Shown here piece by piece: positions 26,583-34,692 of a stretch of DNA of 56,163 nt. The first letter of the stretch is position 1, and the number at the start of each line of letters is the position of its first letter. The notes below the pieces were generated by a model. That model was not told where the DNA came from. It did no database searches and worked only from the letters and a program-made list of their open reading frames with translations. The position numbers and the translations under genes were made by a program. This DNA comes from Bryobacterales bacterium (GTDB lineage: Bacteria > Acidobacteriota > Terriglobia > Bryobacterales > Bryobacteraceae), in contig JAEUQF010000177.1 in assembly GCA_016789745.1 (NCBI GenBank), positions 1-56,163 on the forward strand, in the 5' to 3' direction.

Positions 26583-27584
26583 CTATCGCGTTTCGGGTGC
26601 CGGCTGCGACCACATGGTCCTGCGCTGCCGCGTCTCGGTCTCTTCTCTGGATTTGCGCATCTGCTGCAGCACCGCGTCGTTGATGGGGTACAGTGTCATG
26701 CTCCGCAGCGCCACCCGCGTCGGCTCTTTCAGATCCTTGAGAACCCCGTTCAACTCCAACAGGTCGCCGCGCGATAGCTCCAGCACATGCTCGTCCGGCT
26801 GGAAGATGGACCCGATCGTGTATTCCAGGTACGGGGTCTTGGTCTGCTCGATGTGGCAACCCAGCATGTGGCTGATGAGCCGCCCCTGGGTGAAGTCCAC
26901 GAGCCGCTGCGTGCTGGCCACGAACGACGGCCAGTCGCTGATGTACAGGCGTCCCGGGTAGATGTTATCGCCGGTCATCAGCACCGCCGTCCGGCGGTCA
27001 TAGAGCGCGACGGCCACCGGGTGATGGCCGGGAATCGGAATCACGTCGAGTGTGCGGCCGCCCAACTCCAGTGACCCGATCGTTTCCGGCCAGGTCTTGA
27101 TGCCGAAGGCCCGCTGCACCGCGCCGACCTCGGCCGGGACGAACTCCACGCCGGGGCGGTTCTGGAACTGGCTGTCGCGCGCCACGTGGTCACGGTGCCC
27201 GTGCGAGTGCATCACCATCAGCGGCATCTTCTCGCGCCCCTTGCGAGCGCACCACTTCGCGACGAGGCTATCCACCAGCGTCGCCAGTTCGGTGGTGCCC
27301 GCGCCGGTGTCCATCAGCACGGCCTTATCATTGCCGAAGATCAGGTACAGGAACGGCTTCTCGTAATGGACGCAGCCGTTTTCCCGCAGGATATAGAAGT
27401 CCGGGTTGTACTCGTGCACCTGCCATTCCGGCGTTTCCATGCACTTGGGTCCACCTGCCCGCCACTTGGCCGGCAGCTTGCCAGGCTCAATGCCCGCGCC
27501 ATCCGGCTGCGGCGCCTGTGCGTTCGTATACAAAGCCGCGCCCCAGGCGAGCGCGACCACAAGCCATATAGAGAGGTACTTCAT
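26583..27584 (-). CDS. Secreted metallo-beta-lactamase-fold hydrolase
   Basis: The 333-residue protein has a signal peptide (to about residue 22) and a metallo-beta-lactamase domain (about 55-265). The metal motif is HSHGHRDH. A second-shell His is in IPGHHPV, the bridging Asp in LMTGDNIYPG and a later His in LGCHIEQTK. An MDTGAG strand precedes the motif. The histidine set indicates an intact dinuclear site. A C-terminal helical tail (about 275-333) is rich in Arg and Glu. The substrate is unknown; lactonase, phosphodiesterase or beta-lactamase activity are all possible within this fold. Confidence 0.85.
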   Translation of the reverse strand: MKYLSIWLVVALAWGAALYTNAQAPQPDGAGIEPGKLPAKWRAGGPKCMETPEWQVHEYNPDFYILRENGCVHYEKPFLYLIFGNDKAVLMDTGAGTTELATLVDSLVAKWCARKGREKMPLMVMHSHGHRDHVARDSQFQNRPGVEFVPAEVGAVQRAFGIKTWPETIGSLELGGRTLDVIPIPGHHPVAVALYDRRTAVLMTGDNIYPGRLYISDWPSFVASTQRLVDFTQGRLISHMLGCHIEQTKTPYLEYTIGSIFQPDEHVLELSRGDLLELNGVLKDLKEPTRVALRSMTLYPINDAVLQQMRKSREETETRQRRTMWSQPAPETR

Positions 27585-27708
27585 CAGAAGCTCCTAAGTT
27601 GTGCCTTCTGACGGGGAAGGGAAGTGTGGGCGAAGGCGAACGGGGCTTCGAGAGACTTTCAGTATACGCAACCGGGCGCCCGGCTCGCGAATCTTACACT
27701 GTAGACAT

Positions 27709-28863
27709 ATGCTCGTTCTCTCCGTGCTGGCCGCGGCTCTGTTCGCGGCACCCACTCCGGAATCGCCCACGCTGTTGCTGCTGCCCAACGGAGCGCCCGA
27801 AGAGCCGAAGTTTTGGAAGCAGGTGGCTGATAGTGTCCAGTGGCATTACACCGAGGCCGCCAACGTGGCCCCAGGCAATCCGGCCGACCCTGCCGTGAAG
27901 GAACTGGAAAAGCTGGTTGACGAGTTGCGCAAGGAGCGCAAGGGGCCCATCTACCTGGTGGGCGCCGGGCCGAACGCTGCGGTTGCCTTCTATGCCGGCA
28001 TGCGCGCCCCGCACCTGTTTACGGCCGTCCTGGCGGTAGGCGGGACGCCGAAACCCGCCATCGATAGTGACCGCGTGTTCGCCGCCAATGCCGGCCTGCT
28101 GCCCATCGCCTGGGCCGTTACTCCGGAAGACAAGGCGGCCAATTCCACGCTATTCCAGAAGCTGTCGGTGGGCCGCATCGAGATTGAACTGCTGGAATCG
28201 GCCAACACGGCGCAGGCCGTGCAGTGGCTGGCTAAACAGAAACACACCGAATGGCCGCAGAAGGTTGACTGTGAAACGGGCAACCCGACACTCGCTCGCT
28301 GCTACTGGTTCACGCCCACCGAGTTCGATCCGAAGCTGTCGAACGCCGCCCTCCGTACCACCCGCATCTCCGCCGATAGCCTCGCATCGCTCGATTTCGG
28401 CGGCTTCGGCTACCGTGCCGACGCTCCCGGGCCGGGTGTCGTGGTCGAGTTCCTGCCGCCCAACTACTCCGGCCCGCTGAAGGTGAAAGACCGTATCGTC
28501 GCGCTATCCGGGGCCGCTATTGCTGACCCGCGCCATTACGTGGAGAAGATGAGTCAGGTGACCGAAGAGAAGCCGGTCGCGGTGACGATCGAGCGGGATA
28601 AGGAGCGCATCCGCCTGGTCACCCGCTACGTTCTGCGCCAGCGCCCGGAAGTGATCACTGCCCGCGTAAAAGCGGAATACGTTCCGGACATCAAGGAAAT
28701 CACCATCGTCTCCCGCACCGTAGCGACGGCCCGCCTGCAGGTTCCGCCCCAGTGGGCTCCGGTGTCGGTGAACTGGAACGGCACTACCGTCGCCCAGCCG
28801 ACTGAGCCCGGCTGCTGGATTGTGTCCATCAAGAACCCGGGCGAAGCGCGCCCCTGCCAATAG
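27709..28863 (+). CDS. Secreted alpha/beta-hydrolase-like protein with C-terminal PDZ domain
   Basis: The 384-residue protein starts at ATG 27709 with a short signal peptide. An N-terminal half (about 20-220) resembles an alpha/beta-hydrolase: LLLLPNGAPEEPKFW, then IYLVGAGPNAAVAFYAG where the nucleophile elbow would be. That elbow reads G-A-G-P-N and has no Ser. A PDZ-like domain (about 250-335) follows, with GPGVVVEFLPP, LKVKDRIVALSGAAI and PVAVTIERDKERI. The downstream TPR gene begins 2 bases after its stop, so the two are cotranscribed. It may be a binding rather than a catalytic protein. Confidence 0.6.
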   Translation: MLVLSVLAAALFAAPTPESPTLLLLPNGAPEEPKFWKQVADSVQWHYTEAANVAPGNPADPAVKELEKLVDELRKERKGPIYLVGAGPNAAVAFYAGMRAPHLFTAVLAVGGTPKPAIDSDRVFAANAGLLPIAWAVTPEDKAANSTLFQKLSVGRIEIELLESANTAQAVQWLAKQKHTEWPQKVDCETGNPTLARCYWFTPTEFDPKLSNAALRTTRISADSLASLDFGGFGYRADAPGPGVVVEFLPPNYSGPLKVKDRIVALSGAAIADPRHYVEKMSQVTEEKPVAVTIERDKERIRLVTRYVLRQRPEVITARVKAEYVPDIKEITIVSRTVATARLQVPPQWAPVSVNWNGTTVAQPTEPGCWIVSIKNPGEARPCQ

Positions 28864-28865
28864 CC

Positions 28866-29699
28866 ATGCATGCCGCACTCGTAATCGTCTTGTTGGCGGC
28901 GTTAGGCGCGCCCGCCGCCCCGCTGGATGACGCTCGCCAGCTCTACAACAAAGCCCAGTTCGACCAGGCCATCCGGGCGCTGCAAGGCGATACGAGCGCC
29001 GCCGCGCTCCAACTGCAGGGCCAGTCCTGGTTCCTGCTTGGCGAGTTCAAGAAGGCCACCGATGCCTTCGATAAGGCGTTGGAACAGAACGCGAACAACT
29101 CGGAGTTGAACGCCTGGGCAGGCCGGGCTTATGGCCGCCGCGCCGAGACCGGCAACCCGTTGGCCGCCCCGCGCTATGCCTCCAAAGCCCGCCAGTTCTT
29201 CGAAAGGGCCGTGCAACTGGACCCCCGCAACGTCGAGGCCATGAACGATCTGTTTGAGTACTACCTCCAGGCGCCGGGCTTCCTGGGTGGCGGCAAGGAT
29301 AAGGCGGTTCGCATGGCCGCACAGATTGCCGCGCTGGATAAGGCCGAGGGCCACTTCGCGAACGCGCGCATGGCGGAGGAGAACAAGGATTATGCCGGCG
29401 CCGAGAAGTCCCTCCGGTTGGCCATGGAGGCGGCGCCCACGCAGGTTGGCCGTGTGCTGGATCTGGCGAAGTTCCTGGCACAGCGTGGCCGCATCGACGA
29501 GAGTGAGGCGGAGTTCGCCAAAGCCGAGAAGATGGCGCCTGGGCAGCCTAACGTCCTGTTTGCCCGTGCTTCTATCTATGCGGAAGGTAAGCGTAACCTG
29601 GACACGGCCCGGTCACTGCTGCGGCGGTATCTGCAATCGCCGCTGACTCCGGACGACCCGCCGCGGTATGAGGCGGAGACACTGCTGCGGGGACTGTAA
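28866..29699 (+). CDS. Secreted TPR protein
   Basis: The 277-residue protein has a signal peptide (LVIVLLAALGAPAAP) and several tetratricopeptide repeats. Repeat-like helices include ARQLYNKAQFDQAIRALQ, SWFLLGEFKKATDAFDKALE, ARQFFERAVQLDPRNVEAMN and EAEFAKAEKMAPGQPNVLFA. TPRs are protein-binding scaffolds. The gene begins 2 bases after the PDZ-protein stop, which suggests the two secreted proteins act together in the periplasm. A good intrinsic terminator follows. Confidence 0.82.
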   Translation: MHAALVIVLLAALGAPAAPLDDARQLYNKAQFDQAIRALQGDTSAAALQLQGQSWFLLGEFKKATDAFDKALEQNANNSELNAWAGRAYGRRAETGNPLAAPRYASKARQFFERAVQLDPRNVEAMNDLFEYYLQAPGFLGGGKDKAVRMAAQIAALDKAEGHFANARMAEENKDYAGAEKSLRLAMEAAPTQVGRVLDLAKFLAQRGRIDESEAEFAKAEKMAPGQPNVLFARASIYAEGKRNLDTARSLLRRYLQSPLTPDDPPRYEAETLLRGL

Positions 29700-29705
29700 G
29701 GTCCC

Positions 29706-29757
29706 GTACGTCTGAGTGCTCGCGGTGCCGGTGCTTGGGTTCGGACGTGCACTTTTT
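29706..29757 (+). terminator. Rho-independent terminator after the PDZ-TPR pair
   Basis: Seven bases after the TPR stop, bases 29706-29716 can pair with 29740-29750 in an 11-bp stem that includes a few G-U pairs. A run of five T follows at 29753-29757. The loop of about 23 bases is long but could hold a small inner hairpin. Position and T-run fit a terminator for the two-gene unit ending at 29699. The rest of the spacer to 29914 shows nothing else clear. Confidence 0.45.
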
Positions 29758-29914
29758 CTGATTTCCGGCCGGGATTCTCCGGCAAGTGCCGCGGGTCTCC
29801 CCAATTTTCAGTAAAGCATGGGGAGCAAAGCTTTCCGGAGTGAGTGCAGGCATAAGCTATTTGGAATGAATCGGATGGAGAGTTTTCTCCGGTTGTGACG
29901 CATACTGAGAGGGT

Positions 29915-31183
29915 ATGCGGTTGCTTCCGTTTCTATTCCTCGCGTCCAACCTGTACGCCGAAGTCGTTCCCATCAGCCTAAAGCAGGCGCTCGAACGCGC
30001 CTTGCGGGCCAATCCCGATGTTCTGCTCGCCCGCGTCGAGGAGCAGAAGGCCCAACTTGCCATCCGCATTGCCAAGGATCCCTTCCGTCCGAAAGTCTTC
30101 GTCGGCAGCGGACTGGCTTACACCACCGGCTTTCCAATGAGCATCGAAGGCTCGGCGCCCTCCGTGCTCCAGGCTCGGGCCGTTAGTTCCGTCATCAACC
30201 GCCCGTTCACCCACCAGATCGCCCAGGTGCAGGAACAGGCTCGCACGGCCGCCATCGATACGGAAATCAAGCGCGACCAGGTGGTGCTGGAGACCGCCGA
30301 GCTGTTCTACGAGGCCGCACGCTGGGCGCAGACCGCTGACGCCATCCGGCCCCAGATCGCCGCCCTGGAACGGGGCGCCGAGACCGTCCGTTTCCGCGTG
30401 AAGGAGGGCAGGGAACTGGAGATCGAGGCTCGCCGGGCTGATCTGGCGGTTGCCCGCACGCGCCACCGCTTGGCGCAGATCGAACAGGAGCAGGTCGCCG
30501 CCGAAGCCACGCTCGCCATCGTCCTGGGCTATAGTCCGGAAGACCGCCTGCGTCCCACCGATCTGAAACCGCTGCCGGCCGCCGATGCCCAGGACGCCGT
30601 GGTGCGCCGCGCGGTGGACGAAAGCCGTGAAGTGCGGCGGCTGGAAAGCGCGCTGCTCGCCAAACGGCATCAACTGCGGTCGTTTAGGGCCGCCCGGCTG
30701 CCGGTCTTCGACCTTGTCGCGCAATACGGCCTGTTCACCAAGTTCAACAACTACGAGGATTACTTCCGTACGTTCAGCCGGCACAATGGCCAGTTGGGTG
30801 TCTCCATTCAACTTCCGCTCGTTCCCAGTGCCGCCTCCGCCGCCCAATCCGGTCAGGCCGAGGCTGAGATCAGCGGGCTGCAGACGCAGATCGACCGCAC
30901 GCGCTCGCGGATTGTCGTCAACACACGCAACACCCACCGCCAGGTGGAACTTGCCGAGACCACCCGCGACCTGGCCCGTCAGGACCTGGAAATCGCTCGA
31001 GACCAAGTGAACATTCTGCTGGCGCTGCTGGAGGAAGGCCGCGCCACCCTCCGGCAACTGGAAGACGCCCGCTTCGCCGAACAGGAGCGGTGGATCGTCT
31101 GGCACGATGCCCAGACCGCCGTCGAAAAGGCCAAAATCCGCCTGCTCAGCGCGACAGGGCAATTGCGAACTGCGCTACAGTAA
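29915..31183 (+). CDS. TolC-family outer membrane protein
   Basis: The 422-residue protein has a signal peptide (MRLLPFLFLASNLYAE) followed by ISLKQALERALRANPDVLLARVEEQKA, the TolC-family opening. Long amphipathic coiled helices alternate with short beta segments, and the pattern repeats after about residue 215 (AVVRRAVDESREVRRLESALLAKR), as in the family's internal duplication. Such proteins form trimeric channels through the outer membrane and periplasm for efflux or type I secretion. No inner-membrane pump or fusion protein is adjacent. GAGAGGG before the ATG may be the ribosome site. Confidence 0.9.
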   Translation: MRLLPFLFLASNLYAEVVPISLKQALERALRANPDVLLARVEEQKAQLAIRIAKDPFRPKVFVGSGLAYTTGFPMSIEGSAPSVLQARAVSSVINRPFTHQIAQVQEQARTAAIDTEIKRDQVVLETAELFYEAARWAQTADAIRPQIAALERGAETVRFRVKEGRELEIEARRADLAVARTRHRLAQIEQEQVAAEATLAIVLGYSPEDRLRPTDLKPLPAADAQDAVVRRAVDESREVRRLESALLAKRHQLRSFRAARLPVFDLVAQYGLFTKFNNYEDYFRTFSRHNGQLGVSIQLPLVPSAASAAQSGQAEAEISGLQTQIDRTRSRIVVNTRNTHRQVELAETTRDLARQDLEIARDQVNILLALLEEGRATLRQLEDARFAEQERWIVWHDAQTAVEKAKIRLLSATGQLRTALQ

Positions 31184-31243
31184 GCTCTTAACGCCGCCAG
31201 CCATACGCGCGCGCAACTTGCCTTGACGGACCGTGTTCATTCC

Positions 31244-34200
31244 ATGCTGATGTCTCGCCTGCTTCTGCTACTGCTCTCGCTTGCCTGGAGTCCGCTTGTC
31301 GCAGCCACGTTCGGCACGGTGACTACCGTGGTCGGCAGCGTCGGCGACATCATCCTCGACGAAGGCCGCCGTCGGCTGTACCTGGTCAATACCAACGCCA
31401 ACCGTCTGGAAGTCTATTCGCTGCCGCCGAATCCGATCCGCCTGGTGGCGTCGATCCCCTTGGATTCGCTGCCCTTAGATGCGGCGATGTCGCCCGACGG
31501 CAACTTCCTGTACGTCGCCTGCCACAATGCCTCCACGCTGAACATCGTCGACCTGAATGCCCTGCGGGTAGATGCCCGTCCCTCGGTTCCCGCCCGGCCC
31601 GAAGGCATTGCGGTAGGCAACGACGGACGCGTCCTGATCACTACGATCGGCACAGGCCCGAACAATTCCCAAAACACGCTGCTGGTCTACAGCCCGGAGC
31701 GGGCCGGTTTCGACAGCGTCGTCGTTGTGGTGCCCGCGCCGCAGATTCCCCCCGGCGCCCCCACCGCGGGCCGCGCTTTCCTGGCGAATCGAAGCCAGTT
31801 GGCCGCGACTCCGGATGGCGCCTATATCATCGGCGTCAACATCCCGAGCAACACGCAGCGTGTCGTCTTTGTCTACGAAGTCGCCTCCGGCACCATTGTC
31901 CGTAGCCGGGTGATCAACAACATCTCCAGCGTGCTGGCCATTTCTCCGGACGGCAAGCGGTTCATGTCCGGCCTGACGCTGGTTGATACCGAAACCCTGG
32001 AAGTGCTGGCGCAGCAGAACCTGGCCAACGCGCCCTACCCCATCCAGACCGGCACCAACTTTAATCTCCAGCAGAATCAGGGTGGCAGCGTGTTTTCGCC
32101 CGATGGTGGCACCATTTACTCCGCGTTCAATGTCGCGCCGGTGCAGGTGCCCGCGGCCCGCCCCAACGTCGGCCAGTTGATGGTCAATGACCCGGATAAC
32201 CTGCTCATCCGGCTTGCCTACCAGATGCCTGAAAACCTCGCTGGCAAGATGGTGATCACCAGTGACGGCGCCACGATCTACGCGATCTCCGAATCCGGTT
32301 TCGTCTCCATCCCAGTGGGTAACGCCAGCCAAAGCCCGATCGTCGACCTGCCGCAGAGCACCATCCAACTTGCCAATGACCAATGCGGGGTTACCGCCGA
32401 GCAACGCCGCACCCTGATCCCGCTGCAGAACCTTGGCCGCGGCCGGTTTACCGCCAGCGCCCAGGTGCTCCAGTTGAACCCCACTGGTCCGGGAGGACTG
32501 GGCGGAGCGGGCGGCCCGGGCGGCGGGTTGGTGGGTGGCGGTGTCATCATTGTGCTTCCTCCCGTGCTCCCCGGGGTGCCCGGGCAGCCCGGGGCGCAGA
32601 TCCCCGGCCAGGCTGGCGGTGGCGCTGTCAATAACGCTATCGCACAAACGGCGCCGACGGTTCGCACCACCAACACCCCCGACGGCCCCGTCGTTGACCT
32701 TACCTTCAACGCCCTGAATGCCCGCACCCTGGGCACCATTTCCCCTGTCCACGACTTCCTGATCCAGTCGCCGGAGGCCATCAACATTCCACCGCGCCTT
32801 CGGGTATACCAGAACAACCGCCATGCCGAGGCCGCGGCCGATGTGCGCCCCCTGCCGGTCGGTGTTTCCGCCAATGAAGGCCTGGAAGACATCGTGCTCG
32901 ATTCGGTGCGCCAGAAGCTCTACATCGCCAACTCTGGCCTCAACCGCGTGGAGGTCTTCGATACGCGTGCCAAGACCTTCCTGAATCCCATCAAGGTGGG
33001 GCAGTTGCCGCGGTCCCTGGCCATGTCGCCCGACAACAGCACGCTATACGTGGCCAACACGGGCGGTGAGAGCATTTCGGTCATCGACCTTGCTTCCGGC
33101 GAAGTCACCGGACGCATCAAGTTCCCGCCGCTGCCCTTCAATGCCACTGCCGCGCTGGTTTCGCCTTCGAACATCGTGGTTACCCAGCGCGGACTGCTGG
33201 TCGTGATGAACAACGGCTCCCTGTGGCGAGTGGTGGGCGACGAACTGGTGCCCCGTACCCGGAGCAACGTGATTGGCGCGGATACTGTTCCTGCCCCTCG
33301 CACTCTGGCTGTTTCGCCGAACGGCGACTTTGCGCTGCTGCTGGCTGGCAACGGCTTTGCCTATCTCTACGACGCCGCTTCCGACGACTTTGTGCAGGGC
33401 CGCCAAGTCTTCACCAACCCGATCCAGGGTTATTACGGCCCGGTGTCGGCCGGACCCGGCGGCCGCTACTTCCTGGTGAACGGCACGGTGTTGAACGCGG
33501 CCTTGACGCCGGTCGGTTCGGCAGGCGCCATTGCCACACCCGGACCCGGCGGCCAGCAGACCGCCCAGGTTCGCCCGGTTTCCGCCGTCGCTGCCATCAA
33601 CCAGCAGCAGTTCCTGCGGTTCACGCAGCCCATCCGCGCCGGTAACAATGCGATTGCCACCGACGTGCCCAACCTGGAGGTGGCCGATGCCAACACCGGC
33701 AACACGATCCGCCAGGTGCCCACCGTGGAGGGCCCCGTTTCAATCCAGACCGGCAACCAGCGCGTCAATGTCGGCTCCCGCATGATGGCAATTGATCCGA
33801 CGGACAACACCGCGTATCTCATCACCGCCAGCGGTCTCAGCATCGTTCCCCTTACCGCGATTGCACCGGCGGACCGCCCCGTTCTGGCAAACCCCGCTCC
33901 AGTGGTCAACACCGCCAACTTGAAAGCCAGCATCGCTCCGGGCAGTCTCGTCGCCATACAGGGCCGCGGCCTTGCCGCCTCGTCGGCGACTGCTTCCGCC
34001 CCGTTCCCAACCGTCCTGGGGGGCGTCTGCGTCACCCTGAACAACCAGCCTCTCCCGCTGGCAGCCACCGCCACCGGAGAGATCCGCGCCCAGATCCCGC
34101 CGACCCTGGCCGCCGGCCGCTATCCGCTGGTGGTTCGCAACATCGAACGCCATGCCGCCAATCTGCTGCCCACCCAGGTGACGATCGCCAAGTACGCTCC

Positions 34201-34597
34201 GGCCGTGGTGGTGGACCCGGAAACCAAGCAGGCTGCTATTTTCCATGAGGATGGCACGCGCGTGACGAAGGACAACCCCGCCAACCGCGACGACCGTCTG
34301 GTGATTTTCGCCGTCGGCCTGGGCGCCACTAAGCCGCAGGCCACCGCCGGACGTCCGGCTCCGGAAGGGGCGCTGACCGACCCGCTGAAGGTTTACTTCG
34401 GCGACCCGCGCATGGCACAGTCGGAGATGGACGTGGAGTGGTCAGGGTTGGCTCCTGGCTTGGTGGGGGTATACCAAATCCAGGTGTACGTGCCAGGGTT
34501 TCGCATGCGGGGTGACGATCTGGATGTTACGATAACCATCGGTGGTGTAAGCAGTCCTACGAAGGGTGAGCTCGACCCTAGGGTCACGGTACGGTAA
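31244..34597 (+). CDS. Large secreted double beta-propeller protein with TIGR03437-like C-terminus
   Basis: The protein is about 1117 residues. A signal peptide (LLLLLLSLAWSPLVAA) leads to a YVTN/YncE-type propeller (about 25-370) and, after a break, a second propeller (about 540-885). The two share wording: GDIILDEGRRRLYLVNTN against EDIVLDSVRQKLYIANSG, and AMSPDGNFLYVACHN against AMSPDNSTLYVANTG. Between them is a Gly/Pro-rich stretch (bases about 32480-32630). The last 220 residues form the Solibacter-type domain (NLKASIAPGSLVAIQGRGL, FAVGLGATKP). The start could be ATG 31244 or 31250; an upstream TTG lacks a signal-peptide reason. Cell-surface or matrix location is likely. Confidence 0.82.
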   Translation: MLMSRLLLLLLSLAWSPLVAATFGTVTTVVGSVGDIILDEGRRRLYLVNTNANRLEVYSLPPNPIRLVASIPLDSLPLDAAMSPDGNFLYVACHNASTLNIVDLNALRVDARPSVPARPEGIAVGNDGRVLITTIGTGPNNSQNTLLVYSPERAGFDSVVVVVPAPQIPPGAPTAGRAFLANRSQLAATPDGAYIIGVNIPSNTQRVVFVYEVASGTIVRSRVINNISSVLAISPDGKRFMSGLTLVDTETLEVLAQQNLANAPYPIQTGTNFNLQQNQGGSVFSPDGGTIYSAFNVAPVQVPAARPNVGQLMVNDPDNLLIRLAYQMPENLAGKMVITSDGATIYAISESGFVSIPVGNASQSPIVDLPQSTIQLANDQCGVTAEQRRTLIPLQNLGRGRFTASAQVLQLNPTGPGGLGGAGGPGGGLVGGGVIIVLPPVLPGVPGQPGAQIPGQAGGGAVNNAIAQTAPTVRTTNTPDGPVVDLTFNALNARTLGTISPVHDFLIQSPEAINIPPRLRVYQNNRHAEAAADVRPLPVGVSANEGLEDIVLDSVRQKLYIANSGLNRVEVFDTRAKTFLNPIKVGQLPRSLAMSPDNSTLYVANTGGESISVIDLASGEVTGRIKFPPLPFNATAALVSPSNIVVTQRGLLVVMNNGSLWRVVGDELVPRTRSNVIGADTVPAPRTLAVSPNGDFALLLAGNGFAYLYDAASDDFVQGRQVFTNPIQGYYGPVSAGPGGRYFLVNGTVLNAALTPVGSAGAIATPGPGGQQTAQVRPVSAVAAINQQQFLRFTQPIRAGNNAIATDVPNLEVADANTGNTIRQVPTVEGPVSIQTGNQRVNVGSRMMAIDPTDNTAYLITASGLSIVPLTAIAPADRPVLANPAPVVNTANLKASIAPGSLVAIQGRGLAASSATASAPFPTVLGGVCVTLNNQPLPLAATATGEIRAQIPPTLAAGRYPLVVRNIERHAANLLPTQVTIAKYAPAVVVDPETKQAAIFHEDGTRVTKDNPANRDDRLVIFAVGLGATKPQATAGRPAPEGALTDPLKVYFGDPRMAQSEMDVEWSGLAPGLVGVYQIQVYVPGFRMRGDDLDVTITIGGVSSPTKGELDPRVTVR

Positions 34598-34692
34598 ACC
34601 CCCTTGTCTCCCTTACGAATAGAACGTATGCACCGCTGAGCGGAATCGCACCGGCGTATTATCATAGTTTCTGGTAAGGAGCTGCGTTGTAC

